NCBI GenBank assembly: GCA_039028895.1
Contig: JBCCHF010000069.1
Span: forward strand, 1 to 23,949
Source: JAHDCJ01 sp039028895
GTDB lineage: Bacteria > Bacteroidota > Bacteroidia > Chitinophagales > Saprospiraceae
Length of the DNA stretch: 23,949 nucleotides
Reading direction: 5' to 3'
Positions 15,323-23,404 of this stretch are shown here, in pieces. Every line of letters begins with the position of its first letter. Position 1 is the first letter of the stretch. The notes under the pieces were generated by a model that did not search any database, was not told the DNA's origin, and saw only the letters and a program-made list of their open reading frames with translations. Both the position numbers and the translations under genes were made by a program.

Positions 15323-16039
15323 ATGATTAATCATCAGGAAACGCCTCCAATCAAACCACAAAAGAAGTGGAGTGAATTAAAAGGCGAAAACTCTTGGACC
15401 ATGTTCAAAGTGATCGCCGAATTTGTGGAAGGCTTTGAAAGGCTTAACAAAATTGGACCTTGTATTTCAATTTTTGGCTCAGCTCGCACTAAGCCAGGCG
15501 ATAAATATTACGAAAAAGCAGTCAGCATTGCGAAAAGACTTACCGAAGAAGGGTATGGCATTATCACCGGTGGTGGCCCAGGCATTATGGAAGCCGGTAA
15601 CAGGGGGGCGAGAGAGACGAATGGTGTCTCTGTAGGATTGAATATTGACCTGCCTTTCGAACAGGGCTTCAATCCATATATCGATGAAGATAAAAACTTC
15701 AACTTCAACTATTTCTTTATCAGAAAGGTGATGTTTGTGAAATATGCCCAGGCCTTTATCGTCCTTCCGGGAGGATTTGGCACAATGGATGAAATGTTTG
15801 AGGTATTAACGCTTATCCAAACGAAAAAGATCGATCGTATTCCTATAATCCTTGTGGGAAGGTCTTTCTGGGAAGGTCTTGTTGACTGGATTAAAAATGT
15901 AATGTTGGACAGGAATGGTAATATCAGTCCTGAAGATCTTGATCTCCTGCCTATCATCGATGACGAGGAAGAGATCACAGAATATATCAATGCTTTCTAC
16001 GATACCAGCAAGTTACGTCCAAATTACAGGATGGAGTAA
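15323..16039 (+). CDS. LOG family protein (TIGR00730 Rossmann fold)
   Basis: LOG-type proteins hydrolyse nucleoside 5'-monophosphates such as cytokinin ribotides; bacterial members were long mislabelled lysine decarboxylases. The 238 residues contain FGSAR (51-55), GGGPGIMEA (83-91), the R134/K135 pair in FFIRKVMF, and PGGFGTMDE (149-157), the defining active-site motif, with E157 as the catalytic glutamate. Length and order match the larger (type II) LOG-like proteins of Bacteroidota. The gene starts 60 bp after the response regulator and probably belongs to the same transcript; it converges with the porin gene 22 bp away. The physiological substrate in this organism is not shown by the sequence. 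Confidence 0.92.
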   Translation: MINHQETPPIKPQKKWSELKGENSWTMFKVIAEFVEGFERLNKIGPCISIFGSARTKPGDKYYEKAVSIAKRLTEEGYGIITGGGPGIMEAGNRGARETNGVSVGLNIDLPFEQGFNPYIDEDKNFNFNYFFIRKVMFVKYAQAFIVLPGGFGTMDEMFEVLTLIQTKKIDRIPIILVGRSFWEGLVDWIKNVMLDRNGNISPEDLDLLPIIDDEEEITEYINAFYDTSKLRPNYRME

Positions 16040-16061
16040 TCCTGTATTAAAGGTTCTGAAT

Positions 16062-18110
16062 TTAATCGAAAAAACGCCAGCCAATACCAAACCGGATCAT
16101 AAAATCACGAGTAGGGTAAAGCGGAGATTGTGATTTGGTTGATCCAAAGATCATTTGTGAGATATTTTCTCCCTTAAGGGAAAAACGGAAAGTCTTGACT
16201 TTAAAAATAAGGAAAGCATCACCACGGGGAATAAATTCCAATACCTCTGTATTTTGTTGGTGAAACTGCCCTGTTAAAGGAAAATAGGCATCAGCCATGT
16301 AATTGGTGTTATAACTAACATCAACCCCCATTTGCGTTTCCATAACCTTGAAAAGTCGCGTTTCGAAGTAAAAGCTATGCCTTGACCAGAATTCCGGTAA
16401 ACGGATGAAATTATTACCTGCCTGCTGATAAACGACCTTGTTATGCAGGTTGAATTTCCAGAATTTGAATTGATGTTCAGCAATAATCTGCAAAACATTA
16501 ACCACTGCATCTGCCTGCTCCGGAACAGCATTTTCGTTATACCAGACCAGGTTGTCGATTAGGTGATTCTGAATACCAACTTTCAGATTTAATTTTGGTT
16601 GAATGAAATAGGCGCTGATGTTCAGCTCATTCGTCTTTGCAAAATCGTTGCTCCATACTTCTTCCTGGGAAACAAATAATCTTTGCTCGATCATGGAAGG
16701 GTTATAACGTTGCTGGATAAGCCCGGCCTCAAGCCGTCCGATCTTACCAAAGTCGATGCCCAATTGTCCGGTTAATGCGAGGTCTCCAATGTTTTCTGCC
16801 AAGCCATAATGGCCATAGAAGGAAAGATCAAGCCCGTCATTTTTGGTTCTTATGCCTACCGTTGCAGATACCAGAAGGTTGTTAATAGTATAGGTGATGG
16901 GCTCCTGGTTGACAAAGAAAATCTTATGAGTAAGCGCTGGCTGGATTTCAAAAGGCGATTTATCAGAATCGTCGTTTAACTTTCCAAGTTCAATTCTTGC
17001 ACCGACTGTATTTTCAAGTTTCCTTACTCTGAAAAAATGTCGGATACCGCGTTGATTGGTTTGGAAGTTTCCATAATATGAAGCATCTTCAGCCGGTGCA
17101 TCATCAAAAAATTTGTAGACCATATCCTGGAAACTCATTTCGTGATGAGCTGCTGCTGCAGCAAGCCTGAGTGGTGGCATTTTCCGATCAGCCTGGAAAA
17201 AAGGAGTTGGAGTCGGGTTTGAACCAAATCCCGGTGAGCCGGAAATGATTGTGGTGGTGTCTGGTGAAGAGATAAACGCTGATGTGTCGGGTGGAGGCGG
17301 AGGAGGTAGCGTACTTTTCTTATGGAATTGAAAATACTGACCAAATGCGAGCTCGTTATCCGTAAATTCGGTTTGAGCAGATGTCAGATTAACCGGAATG
17401 AGATCTCTTCGTGTCAGGTACCTGCTGTCCAATAAAAACGAATCAGCCTGGATGCCTCCATTATTCTGGTTCTTGATAAGATTATTATTCCAACTCCAGA
17501 AAGCCAGGTATTTGTCACCTTTTGTTCTGAACCATCCATTTAATGTAAGATTGGTGTGTCTGACCCGTTGTTCGGAATAACCACCGCGGTGATTGATCTT
17601 TCGGTAATCAAATACGATATTAGCGGACTTGCTTAGGTTTTGACTAAACAAAGCAGTAATTACAGCATTCTCCTGACTCCCTGCGGTGTAATAAAGGTCT
17701 GAATAGGGATTTGAGTTGTTGAAGTAGCGATTGTCTGCCTTGCGGTAAAAGTAAAGATCGTATTGGTGCATACCGAGATCAAAGCCTTTTCGTATCCGTG
17801 GCTGATAAACCAGGTACTTATGAGGAGACCCTACATTTCCGAGGTTGAGATGATCGAACTCACTTAGTAATACCGGGTCAAACTTCTGGAAATTATCAAT
17901 CGTCAGACTGTCTTCTTCCTTGAATCTGAAATCTCCATAATCCAGATAGAGTAAACTAACACTATCTGGCGGTGGGATAAACTCGGATTGCGATGCACCG
18001 CCTGACCTTGAAGACCCAAAAGAACTGGGGATACTGGGGAATTGAGCCGATACAATAAATGGCAATAAGAAAAAACAGCTAAAGCTGAGTATCGACAGCG
18101 CCCTGATCAA
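16062..18110 (-). CDS. Putative porin (Porin_10 family), outer membrane beta-barrel
   Basis: The 682-residue protein starts with a signal peptide (MIRALSILSFSCFFLLPFIVSAQ). The mature protein is made of alternating aromatic/polar strands typical of an outer membrane barrel. Recognisable Bacteroidota Porin_10 blocks include LGNVGSPHKYLVYQP, FDLGMHQYDLYFYRK and NLSKSANIVFDYRKI, and the chain ends MIRFGIGWRFFD, consistent with a C-terminal beta-signal. A proline-rich insert (LPPPPPPDTSAF and about 40 following low-complexity residues) interrupts the barrel region near residue 280 and is probably an exposed loop. It is the last gene of the minus-strand cluster; it starts three bases after the stop of the LVIVD gene. 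The transported solute is unknown. Confidence 0.85.
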   Translation of the reverse strand: MIRALSILSFSCFFLLPFIVSAQFPSIPSSFGSSRSGGASQSEFIPPPDSVSLLYLDYGDFRFKEEDSLTIDNFQKFDPVLLSEFDHLNLGNVGSPHKYLVYQPRIRKGFDLGMHQYDLYFYRKADNRYFNNSNPYSDLYYTAGSQENAVITALFSQNLSKSANIVFDYRKINHRGGYSEQRVRHTNLTLNGWFRTKGDKYLAFWSWNNNLIKNQNNGGIQADSFLLDSRYLTRRDLIPVNLTSAQTEFTDNELAFGQYFQFHKKSTLPPPPPPDTSAFISSPDTTTIISGSPGFGSNPTPTPFFQADRKMPPLRLAAAAAHHEMSFQDMVYKFFDDAPAEDASYYGNFQTNQRGIRHFFRVRKLENTVGARIELGKLNDDSDKSPFEIQPALTHKIFFVNQEPITYTINNLLVSATVGIRTKNDGLDLSFYGHYGLAENIGDLALTGQLGIDFGKIGRLEAGLIQQRYNPSMIEQRLFVSQEEVWSNDFAKTNELNISAYFIQPKLNLKVGIQNHLIDNLVWYNENAVPEQADAVVNVLQIIAEHQFKFWKFNLHNKVVYQQAGNNFIRLPEFWSRHSFYFETRLFKVMETQMGVDVSYNTNYMADAYFPLTGQFHQQNTEVLEFIPRGDAFLIFKVKTFRFSLKGENISQMIFGSTKSQSPLYPTRDFMIRFGIGWRFFD

Positions 18111-18113
18111 GAT

Positions 18114-19583
18114 CTATTGTTTTACGATTTTTCTAACAAAATGTGTTTTTTCGCCAGTTATTCTCAACATGTAGAGACCATTTGCAAAGGCTGAAGGAAC
18201 GTTGAATCTATGTGTCTGAATGCCAGCAGAGAGCACTCTGGTTCCCATATCGAGCACTTCCTTTCCAGAAATATCAGTCATGGTTATTCTGGCTTCTTGT
18301 TGTTCTTCAAGTTCCATTTCAAGCATGAATTCACTGCCAAATGGCTGGGGATAAACAGAAGCAAAAACCAAGCCTTCTTCGAAATCGATAACAGATGTTG
18401 TAGCCACTGAGCAGTTAGTCGGTGTGCCTAATAGGTCCATTTGCCCGGTAATCGTTTCATCAATCTTTTCAAATACGTACAAACCAGTCTGCATATCTGA
18501 TATCAGGATATTCCCGGAAGGAAGAAATGGGTAGACCCCCCATGCACCTTCATAAGACAATATGTTTGTTCCCGGATATGTGTCAAAATAAGCAACACGC
18601 CTTGGCATTGTGGGATCCGAAATGTCATACACCTGGAGTCCATCATAATAGTAGGAGGCATACAAATAATTCCCTCTCACCAGCAAATTATGAGCAATAG
18701 ATCCCATTTCAGTACTTTCAGCGTCGAAAGTAGTGACCAATTGGATGTCCGTTAGATCGGAAACATCATAAACCTTGATGTCAAGATTATGCGTTTCATC
18801 AGCCATAAAATAGTAATTGCCATCATCGCTTAACCACCCCGAGTGGTTATAACCTTGCTGAGGATAAGTATCCAGATTGGTTAACAGGTCAGGATTGGTT
18901 GGGTCGGTAAAATCAACTACCAGCAACCCATCATAACTGCCATTCAGAAAAGCAATATTGTCCCTGACGTGAATATCATGAATCACAGGAATACTGACAC
19001 CATCAATCACAGAATATCCCTGAATCAACGTAGGATTAACAGGGTCTGCCAATGAAAATGCAGCAAGGCGATAGTATTGGGTCGAATTATTCGATGTGAA
19101 GGTGACATGACAAGCATACAGGATCGCATTCGTCGAGTCGATAAAGATATTATGCGAAGTCCGAATAGCTGCAGGCGAATCATAGACGACCGAATTCGAA
19201 TAAGGCATATCTGAAATATCAATAATCTGCAATGTGCTGTTATTACCTTCATCAGCAACAGCGTACAGATAACATTGATAATCGTGGTAGTCACGATGAA
19301 TGACAATCGGGCTACTCGTAGCACCCTGCACATAAGCATTCGTCAACTCCACAGAATTCGCAGGGTCGGTAACATCGACAAAGTGGGTGCCAAGTGTGCT
19401 GCCAATCACAGCAAATTCGCGGTTATTTGCGACAAATCCCCATATTTCGTTATAGGCATTATCATAAGCAAAGCTTCCCGGGATATCGGTGTCGTCCCAG
19501 TTGAATAGCATGTTGGCTTCTTCGGCTTCCTGTGCAAAAATGAATGTTGGAAGGAAAATAACGAGGTAGAGGATTTTTTTCAT
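18114..19583 (-). CDS. Choice-of-anchor B / LVIVD-repeat secreted protein with T9SS sorting domain
   Basis: The 489-residue product has a signal peptide (MKKILYLVIFLPTFIFAQ) and a beta-propeller body of LVIVD-type repeats. Examples are TLQIIDISDMPYSN, LLVVDFTDPTNPDLL, IKVYDVSDLTDIQLV and LQVYDISDPTMPRRV. The opening EIWGFVANNREFAVIGSTLGTHFVDVTDP is the hallmark of the choice-of-anchor B family. The C-terminal ~85 residues (VYPQPFGSEFMLEMEL, ANGLYMLRITGEKTHFVRKIVKQ) are a T9SS type A sorting domain, of a different subtype from the two cargo proteins near infB. It should act at the cell surface or outside. It is tightly packed between fabI (two-base gap) and the porin gene (three-base gap). No enzymatic activity is known for the family. 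Confidence 0.88.
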   Translation of the reverse strand: MKKILYLVIFLPTFIFAQEAEEANMLFNWDDTDIPGSFAYDNAYNEIWGFVANNREFAVIGSTLGTHFVDVTDPANSVELTNAYVQGATSSPIVIHRDYHDYQCYLYAVADEGNNSTLQIIDISDMPYSNSVVYDSPAAIRTSHNIFIDSTNAILYACHVTFTSNNSTQYYRLAAFSLADPVNPTLIQGYSVIDGVSIPVIHDIHVRDNIAFLNGSYDGLLVVDFTDPTNPDLLTNLDTYPQQGYNHSGWLSDDGNYYFMADETHNLDIKVYDVSDLTDIQLVTTFDAESTEMGSIAHNLLVRGNYLYASYYYDGLQVYDISDPTMPRRVAYFDTYPGTNILSYEGAWGVYPFLPSGNILISDMQTGLYVFEKIDETITGQMDLLGTPTNCSVATTSVIDFEEGLVFASVYPQPFGSEFMLEMELEEQQEARITMTDISGKEVLDMGTRVLSAGIQTHRFNVPSAFANGLYMLRITGEKTHFVRKIVKQ

Positions 19584-19585
19584 TT

Positions 19586-20407
19586 TTATTCTTCTTTAGT
19601 TTCCATTAAATCCATAACGGCTTTACTCATGCCCATGTTGCTAAAGCCACCGTCATGATACAGATTTTGCATGGTAACAAATTTGCATAGATCTGAGAAT
19701 AGGGCGACACAATAGTTGGCACAGTCTTCAGCCTGAGCATTGCCCAGGGGAGACATTTTGTCTGCATAGTCGAAAAACTCTTTAAACCCTTTTACACCTG
19801 AACCAGCTGTAGTCCATGTAGGGGATTGAGAGATCGTATTCACCCTTACTTTTTTCTGTGTACCAAAATGGTAGCCAAAGCTTCTTGCAAAAGATTCCAG
19901 TAATGCTTTGGATTCTGCCATTTCGTTATAATCTGGAAATGTCCTTTGCGAAGCGATATATGTGAGTGCAATGATAGACCCCCAATCATTAATGGCATCC
20001 AGCTTAAGTGCTGACTGCATGAGCTTGTGGAAGGAGATCGCAGAAATATCAAATGTCTTTTGCATCCATTCGTATTTCAGGTTAGTGTATTCTCTTTTTT
20101 TGCGAACGTTTAACGACATTCCGATAGAATGAAGGATGAAGTCAACTTTCCCACCCAGTACTTCCATTGATTTAGTGAGTACGTTTTCAAGATCTTCCAG
20201 ACTGGTTGCATCAGCTGCAATGACTTCTGCATTAAGTGCTTCGCCAAGTTTCTGAATTTTCCCGAATCGCAGAGCAACAGGAGCATTTGAAAGTGTGATC
20301 TGGGCGCCCTGGGCAACACAGTTTTCGGCTACTTTCCATGCGATCGACTGCTCGTCGAGGGCTCCGAAGATAATTCCTTTCTTTCCTTCAAGTAAGTTGT
20401 TAGACAT
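19586..20407 (-). CDS. fabI: Enoyl-[acyl-carrier-protein] reductase (NADH), FabI
   Basis: FabI carries out the last reduction of each fatty-acid elongation cycle, converting trans-2-enoyl-ACP to acyl-ACP. The 273 residues show the divergent SDR fold: nucleotide-binding start GIIFGALDEQSIAWKVA (11-27), HSIG at 93-96, and catalytic Y150 and Y160 with K167 in the Y-x6-K arrangement YNEMAESK. The substrate-loop motif SQSPTWTTAGSGVKGF is the form seen in Bacteroidota FabI. Length is normal (about 260-275). It lies 28 bp after recN and two bases before the LVIVD gene, so it is probably part of a recN-fabI-LVIVD-porin transcript; the pairing of fabI with two envelope genes fits a membrane-related unit but may be incidental. 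Confidence 0.95.
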   Translation of the reverse strand: MSNNLLEGKKGIIFGALDEQSIAWKVAENCVAQGAQITLSNAPVALRFGKIQKLGEALNAEVIAADATSLEDLENVLTKSMEVLGGKVDFILHSIGMSLNVRKKREYTNLKYEWMQKTFDISAISFHKLMQSALKLDAINDWGSIIALTYIASQRTFPDYNEMAESKALLESFARSFGYHFGTQKKVRVNTISQSPTWTTAGSGVKGFKEFFDYADKMSPLGNAQAEDCANYCVALFSDLCKFVTMQNLYHDGGFSNMGMSKAVMDLMETKEE

Positions 20408-20435
20408 GGTGTATGATTTCAGTGATGATAGTGTT

Positions 20436-22091
20436 TTATCTACTTAAGAGATCCTGGGCGTTTTGGACCGCAGATTGCGATGGTGGATTACCGCTAAGCA
20501 TGGTCGCGATCTCAGTAATGCGTTCTTCGCGGTCAAGTTGTTTGACGCTGGTCAGCGTCCGGTCACCCGAAACATTTTTATACACAAAATAGTGTTTATC
20601 AGCTTTTGCTGCGATCTGAGGTGTATGGGTTATGGTAATGACCTGGTGTTGGTCTGATAATTCGCTGAGAATATTGCCCATTTTCATAGCGACATCGCCA
20701 GAAAGACCTGAGTCGATTTCGTCAAAGACCAGCGTTGGTAAAGGAATCGCGCTTGCTACCAACGATTTAACACAGAGTGTGAGCCTTGATAGCTCTCCCC
20801 CTGATGCCACATTTTTAAGCAATTCAAGTCGACTGCCTTTATTGGCTGCAAACAGAAAGTTAATCTGGTCTGTGCCAGTCGGTGTTAAGTCTTCAAGGGA
20901 CTGAATGTCGACTTTTAGCTGTGCGTGTTCCATTGACAACTGGGTAAGCAGACTATGGACACTTTGTTCGAAAGATTCCACTTGTGCCTTTCGACGACCA
21001 GAGAGTTGACCGGCCAGTTCGTAGAGGGCAACTTCCATTTCATTAATCCTGGCTTCCAGTTTTTCTATTGTTGAGGAGAGATCAGCATAATTATTGATTT
21101 TCTCCTGAAGCTTATTTTGAATCGCAATAAGCTGGGCAATTGATTGAACGTGGTGTTTATTAAGTAATTTGTAGATAAGGTCAAGGCGTTGCGTCACTTC
21201 AGATATCCGCTCTTCGTCATATTCTGTACTTTCCGCAATGTTTTGAAATTCACTGGAAAGATCTTCCAACTCTACAATAATACTCTCAAGTCTTTCGCAA
21301 GCGGCCTTGATCTTTGGGTTGATGTCTTTCAAGTCACCCATGCTATGGCTCAGGTTACCCAATTGACCGACTATAGCAAATTCACTTTCTGCTATTTCCA
21401 GGTATGCTTTTCCGAGAATGGACTTGATGTTTTCCGCATTGCTGAGTGTCTTCTGCTCGTTTTCGAGATTATCCTGTTCGCCGTCTTCAAGATCGGCTTC
21501 CAGAAATTCGTTGAGCTGAAATTCGAGGAAGTCAAATTCCTTCTCAGCATAAGTATTTTGTTGGATCAGTTCTTCAAGCTGTTTTCTTTCTTTGCGGTAA
21601 ACTTTGAATTGAGATTGGTATCTGACCAGCAATTCTTTATTTCCTGCAAGGGCATCTATCGTCCGCATCTGGAAAGATACCTGGTGAATATCCAGCGTGT
21701 CAAATTGCTGATGCACATCCACCAAAGCTGAACTGAGCGTTTTGAGGACTGCCAGGGTTACAGGTGTATCATTAATAAATGCCCTGGATTTCCCGGAAGG
21801 GGTTAACTCTCTGCGAATAATCACTTCATCGTCATAGTCGATGTCATGTTCATCAAAAAACGATTTGGTGTCGTATTCGCTAACCTGAAACCATGCTTCC
21901 ACAACGCATTTGGTGTCACGATTGTAAAGCACTTTAGAATCAGCGCGTTTACCCATGATCAGCCCCAGTGCGCCCAGCAAAATAGACTTTCCAGCCCCGG
22001 TCTCTCCAGTAATGATTGTAAGATTCCTGGAGAAAGCAATTTCCTGCTCTTCAATGATCGCATAATTTTTTATGTAAAGGCGATTAATCAT
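20436..22091 (-). CDS. recN: DNA repair protein RecN
   Basis: RecN is an SMC-like ATPase that organises DNA ends in double-strand break repair. The 551 residues have the N-terminal ATPase half with Walker A GETGAGKS (29-36). A long coiled-coil region follows (about 160-370, rich in E, Q, L and K). The C-terminal half carries the ABC signature SGGELSR, Walker B TLVFDEIDSGLSG and the H-loop in ITITHTPQIAAKAD. Length matches the family (about 550). It starts at ATG 22091, with a hairpin array beginning 47 bp upstream and no SOS-box-like sequence that I can recognise. It is normally found after coaBC and DUF4835 in Bacteroidota, as here. Confidence 0.96.
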   Translation of the reverse strand: MINRLYIKNYAIIEEQEIAFSRNLTIITGETGAGKSILLGALGLIMGKRADSKVLYNRDTKCVVEAWFQVSEYDTKSFFDEHDIDYDDEVIIRRELTPSGKSRAFINDTPVTLAVLKTLSSALVDVHQQFDTLDIHQVSFQMRTIDALAGNKELLVRYQSQFKVYRKERKQLEELIQQNTYAEKEFDFLEFQLNEFLEADLEDGEQDNLENEQKTLSNAENIKSILGKAYLEIAESEFAIVGQLGNLSHSMGDLKDINPKIKAACERLESIIVELEDLSSEFQNIAESTEYDEERISEVTQRLDLIYKLLNKHHVQSIAQLIAIQNKLQEKINNYADLSSTIEKLEARINEMEVALYELAGQLSGRRKAQVESFEQSVHSLLTQLSMEHAQLKVDIQSLEDLTPTGTDQINFLFAANKGSRLELLKNVASGGELSRLTLCVKSLVASAIPLPTLVFDEIDSGLSGDVAMKMGNILSELSDQHQVITITHTPQIAAKADKHYFVYKNVSGDRTLTSVKQLDREERITEIATMLSGNPPSQSAVQNAQDLLSR

Positions 22092-22138
22092 ACCCTTTCC
22101 TTAGATGGACAAAGGTCGGAAAGATAATTAACTTTTTT

Positions 22139-22279
22139 GCTCCTTTCAGTCGCAATTGTTGTCGCTCTTTTCAGTCGCTGATTGTTTTGCTTCCTAATGG
22201 TCGCAATTATTATCGCTCCCGTTGGTCGCTTAATTGTTTACTCCCTACGGTCGTTATGGTTTTTGCTCCTTTCAGTCAC
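22139..22279 (-). repeat. Array of six ~25-bp units, each a mini-hairpin with tandem GA step
   Basis: Six units are centred at about 22146, 22171, 22196, 22222, 22247 and 22272, a period of 25-26 bp. Read on the minus strand, the cores are GCGACTGAAAGGAGC, GCGACTGAAAAGAGC, GCGACCATTAGGAAGC, GCGACCAACGGGAGC, ACGACCGTAGGGAGT and GTGACTGAAAGGAGC. Each folds as two pairs, GA opposite GA (AA in one), two pairs and a 3-4-base loop; the spacer is mostly AATTGTT. The first/last pair changes G-C to A-T and the loop-closing pair changes C-G to T-A, both preserving pairing. One unit has a C-A mismatch. The period is not a multiple of three, so the array is not coding. It lies directly upstream of recN. 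Confidence 0.8.
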
Positions 22280-22347
22280 AATTGTTTCGCTGAAGCTATT
22301 GTTTGCGCTTCGGGTAATATTATTTATTGAAATTCTTACACAATCGA

Positions 22348-22461
22348 TGGCACAGCCAAAATAATTCAACAATAGTGCAGCGTCAACAAGTAAATGAACG
22401 TAGTGAATGACAACATTGGGGCAGCCAAAATAATGACGAAGTCAAAGCAATGGCGCAGCCG
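22348..22461 (+). repeat. Second set of short hairpin units with GNA-type loops, opposite orientation
   Basis: Read on the plus strand, small hairpins are centred near 22353 (TGGC-ACA-GCCA), 22401 (ATGAAC-GTA-GTGAAT), 22422 (TTGG-GGCAG-CCAA), 22439 (TGAC-GAA-GTCA) and 22456 (GGC-GCA-GCC). A degenerate one (AGTGCAGCG) is near 22378. Spacing falls from 25 to 17 bp. The unit at 22394-22408 has the same pair-pair-GA-pair-pair-loop architecture as the first array but with different base pairs. The motif CAGCCAAAATAAT occurs twice. No gene is present in this part of the gap. Confidence 0.6.
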
Positions 22462-22479
22462 AACACCCAAGTTAGTGAG

Positions 22480-23385
22480 TTATTGCCTCATCGATCGGTA
22501 TTTGGAAGCATTAGCGGCGTCAATGCGCACCATGGTGGCGTAGACTTCGCGTTTTTGCTGGTTTGTGCCTTTCAGGAAGATTTCTATGATTTCTTCTGAT
22601 TTGGCGTTGACGAAAAGCTGGGTGATCATGGCATTTGGGTAATCTTCGTTGGCAGTTTTTACCTTTTTCATGGCCTGGAAAATAGATTCACGAGCTTCGT
22701 CTGCATTTTCCGACATCATGTCAAGCCCCATGCGGTGGTATTCGTAATTCGCCTGGCGAAGTTGTTGGGTTCTTGGGCTTAACATGCTTTCGATGATCCA
22801 ATAACGATTTCTGTTGGCATCGATTGAACGCCAGCCTTTTTGAAAAGCAGCATTTAAAGACGTTGGGACAGAGTTGACGATATCTTGTGCTTTTTGGAAG
22901 TATTCCGTTCCACCTTCACGGGAAAAGGAGTCATAATCAAGACCTAGGATTACGTAGGTGTAGAAAGCAAGGAAAGAAGTCAGGTTATCGTTGAAGATGT
23001 TGTCAGAAAATTCGAGTGGCTGAAACTCTTCATATTCGAAACCGAAGTCTTTGTCATTGTGCTCAAACATCGCAGTTGACTGGTTACTCCCATAGATTGG
23101 CCTTGAAGCCTGGACGTAAAAGTCTGCGAGAAAGACTTTTGAAGAAGCTTCTTCGCGGATGTTGATATTGATGGTTACATCTATACGCTCTTCGGCTTCG
23201 TAGATGTCGTTGGTCCACTTTGTATTATTCAGAAATTCCTGTACAGCGGTTTCCATAGTTTTGAAAACTCTGGGATCTGTAGTCTGTAACTTTGGGGTGT
23301 TGATCGTTACTTTACTGTTGATTTCCTGCGCTTCCGCAAAAACAACAAGAAAAAGGCAGAGAGATAGAGTCAGTAGTCTACGCAT
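22480..23385 (-). CDS. porD: DUF4835 family protein, T9SS-associated PorD
   Basis: The 301-residue product has a signal peptide (MRRLLTLSLCLFLVVFAEAQ) and family-typical blocks: VQEFLNNTKWTNDIYEAEERI, ININIREEASSKVFLADFYV-type strands, QASRPIYGSNQSTAMF, LTSFLAFYTYVILGLDYDSFS and ANYEYHRMGLDMMSEN. This is the DUF4835 family, which I recall being named PorD in type IX secretion annotation; its exact role is not established from sequence. It is expected in the periplasm or at the outer membrane. It starts 19 bp after the coaBC stop, the order conserved in many Bacteroidota (coaBC, DUF4835, recN). The T9SS link fits the three sorting-domain proteins in this window. Confidence 0.88.
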   Translation of the reverse strand: MRRLLTLSLCLFLVVFAEAQEINSKVTINTPKLQTTDPRVFKTMETAVQEFLNNTKWTNDIYEAEERIDVTININIREEASSKVFLADFYVQASRPIYGSNQSTAMFEHNDKDFGFEYEEFQPLEFSDNIFNDNLTSFLAFYTYVILGLDYDSFSREGGTEYFQKAQDIVNSVPTSLNAAFQKGWRSIDANRNRYWIIESMLSPRTQQLRQANYEYHRMGLDMMSENADEARESIFQAMKKVKTANEDYPNAMITQLFVNAKSEEIIEIFLKGTNQQKREVYATMVRIDAANASKYRSMRQ

Positions 23386-23404
23386 ATTTAGTGGAATTTT
23401 CAGC

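Noticed and set aside
16026..16045. Hairpin ACAGGAT/ATCCTGT around the LOG gene stop, possible terminator
   Set aside because: The stem is 7 bp, overlaps the stop codon and lacks a T-run on either side, so it does not meet the form of an intrinsic terminator.
22182..22364. 60-codon TTG-started frame encoding a very hydrophobic peptide across the hairpin array
   Set aside because: It follows the AT-rich repeat units, whose 25-26 bp period does not keep frame, and resembles no protein. The hydrophobicity is a by-product of the T-rich strand.
22139..22461. CRISPR array
   Set aside because: The units are degenerate mini-hairpins with short, similar AT-rich spacers rather than unique 30-40 bp spacers, and no cas genes are present.
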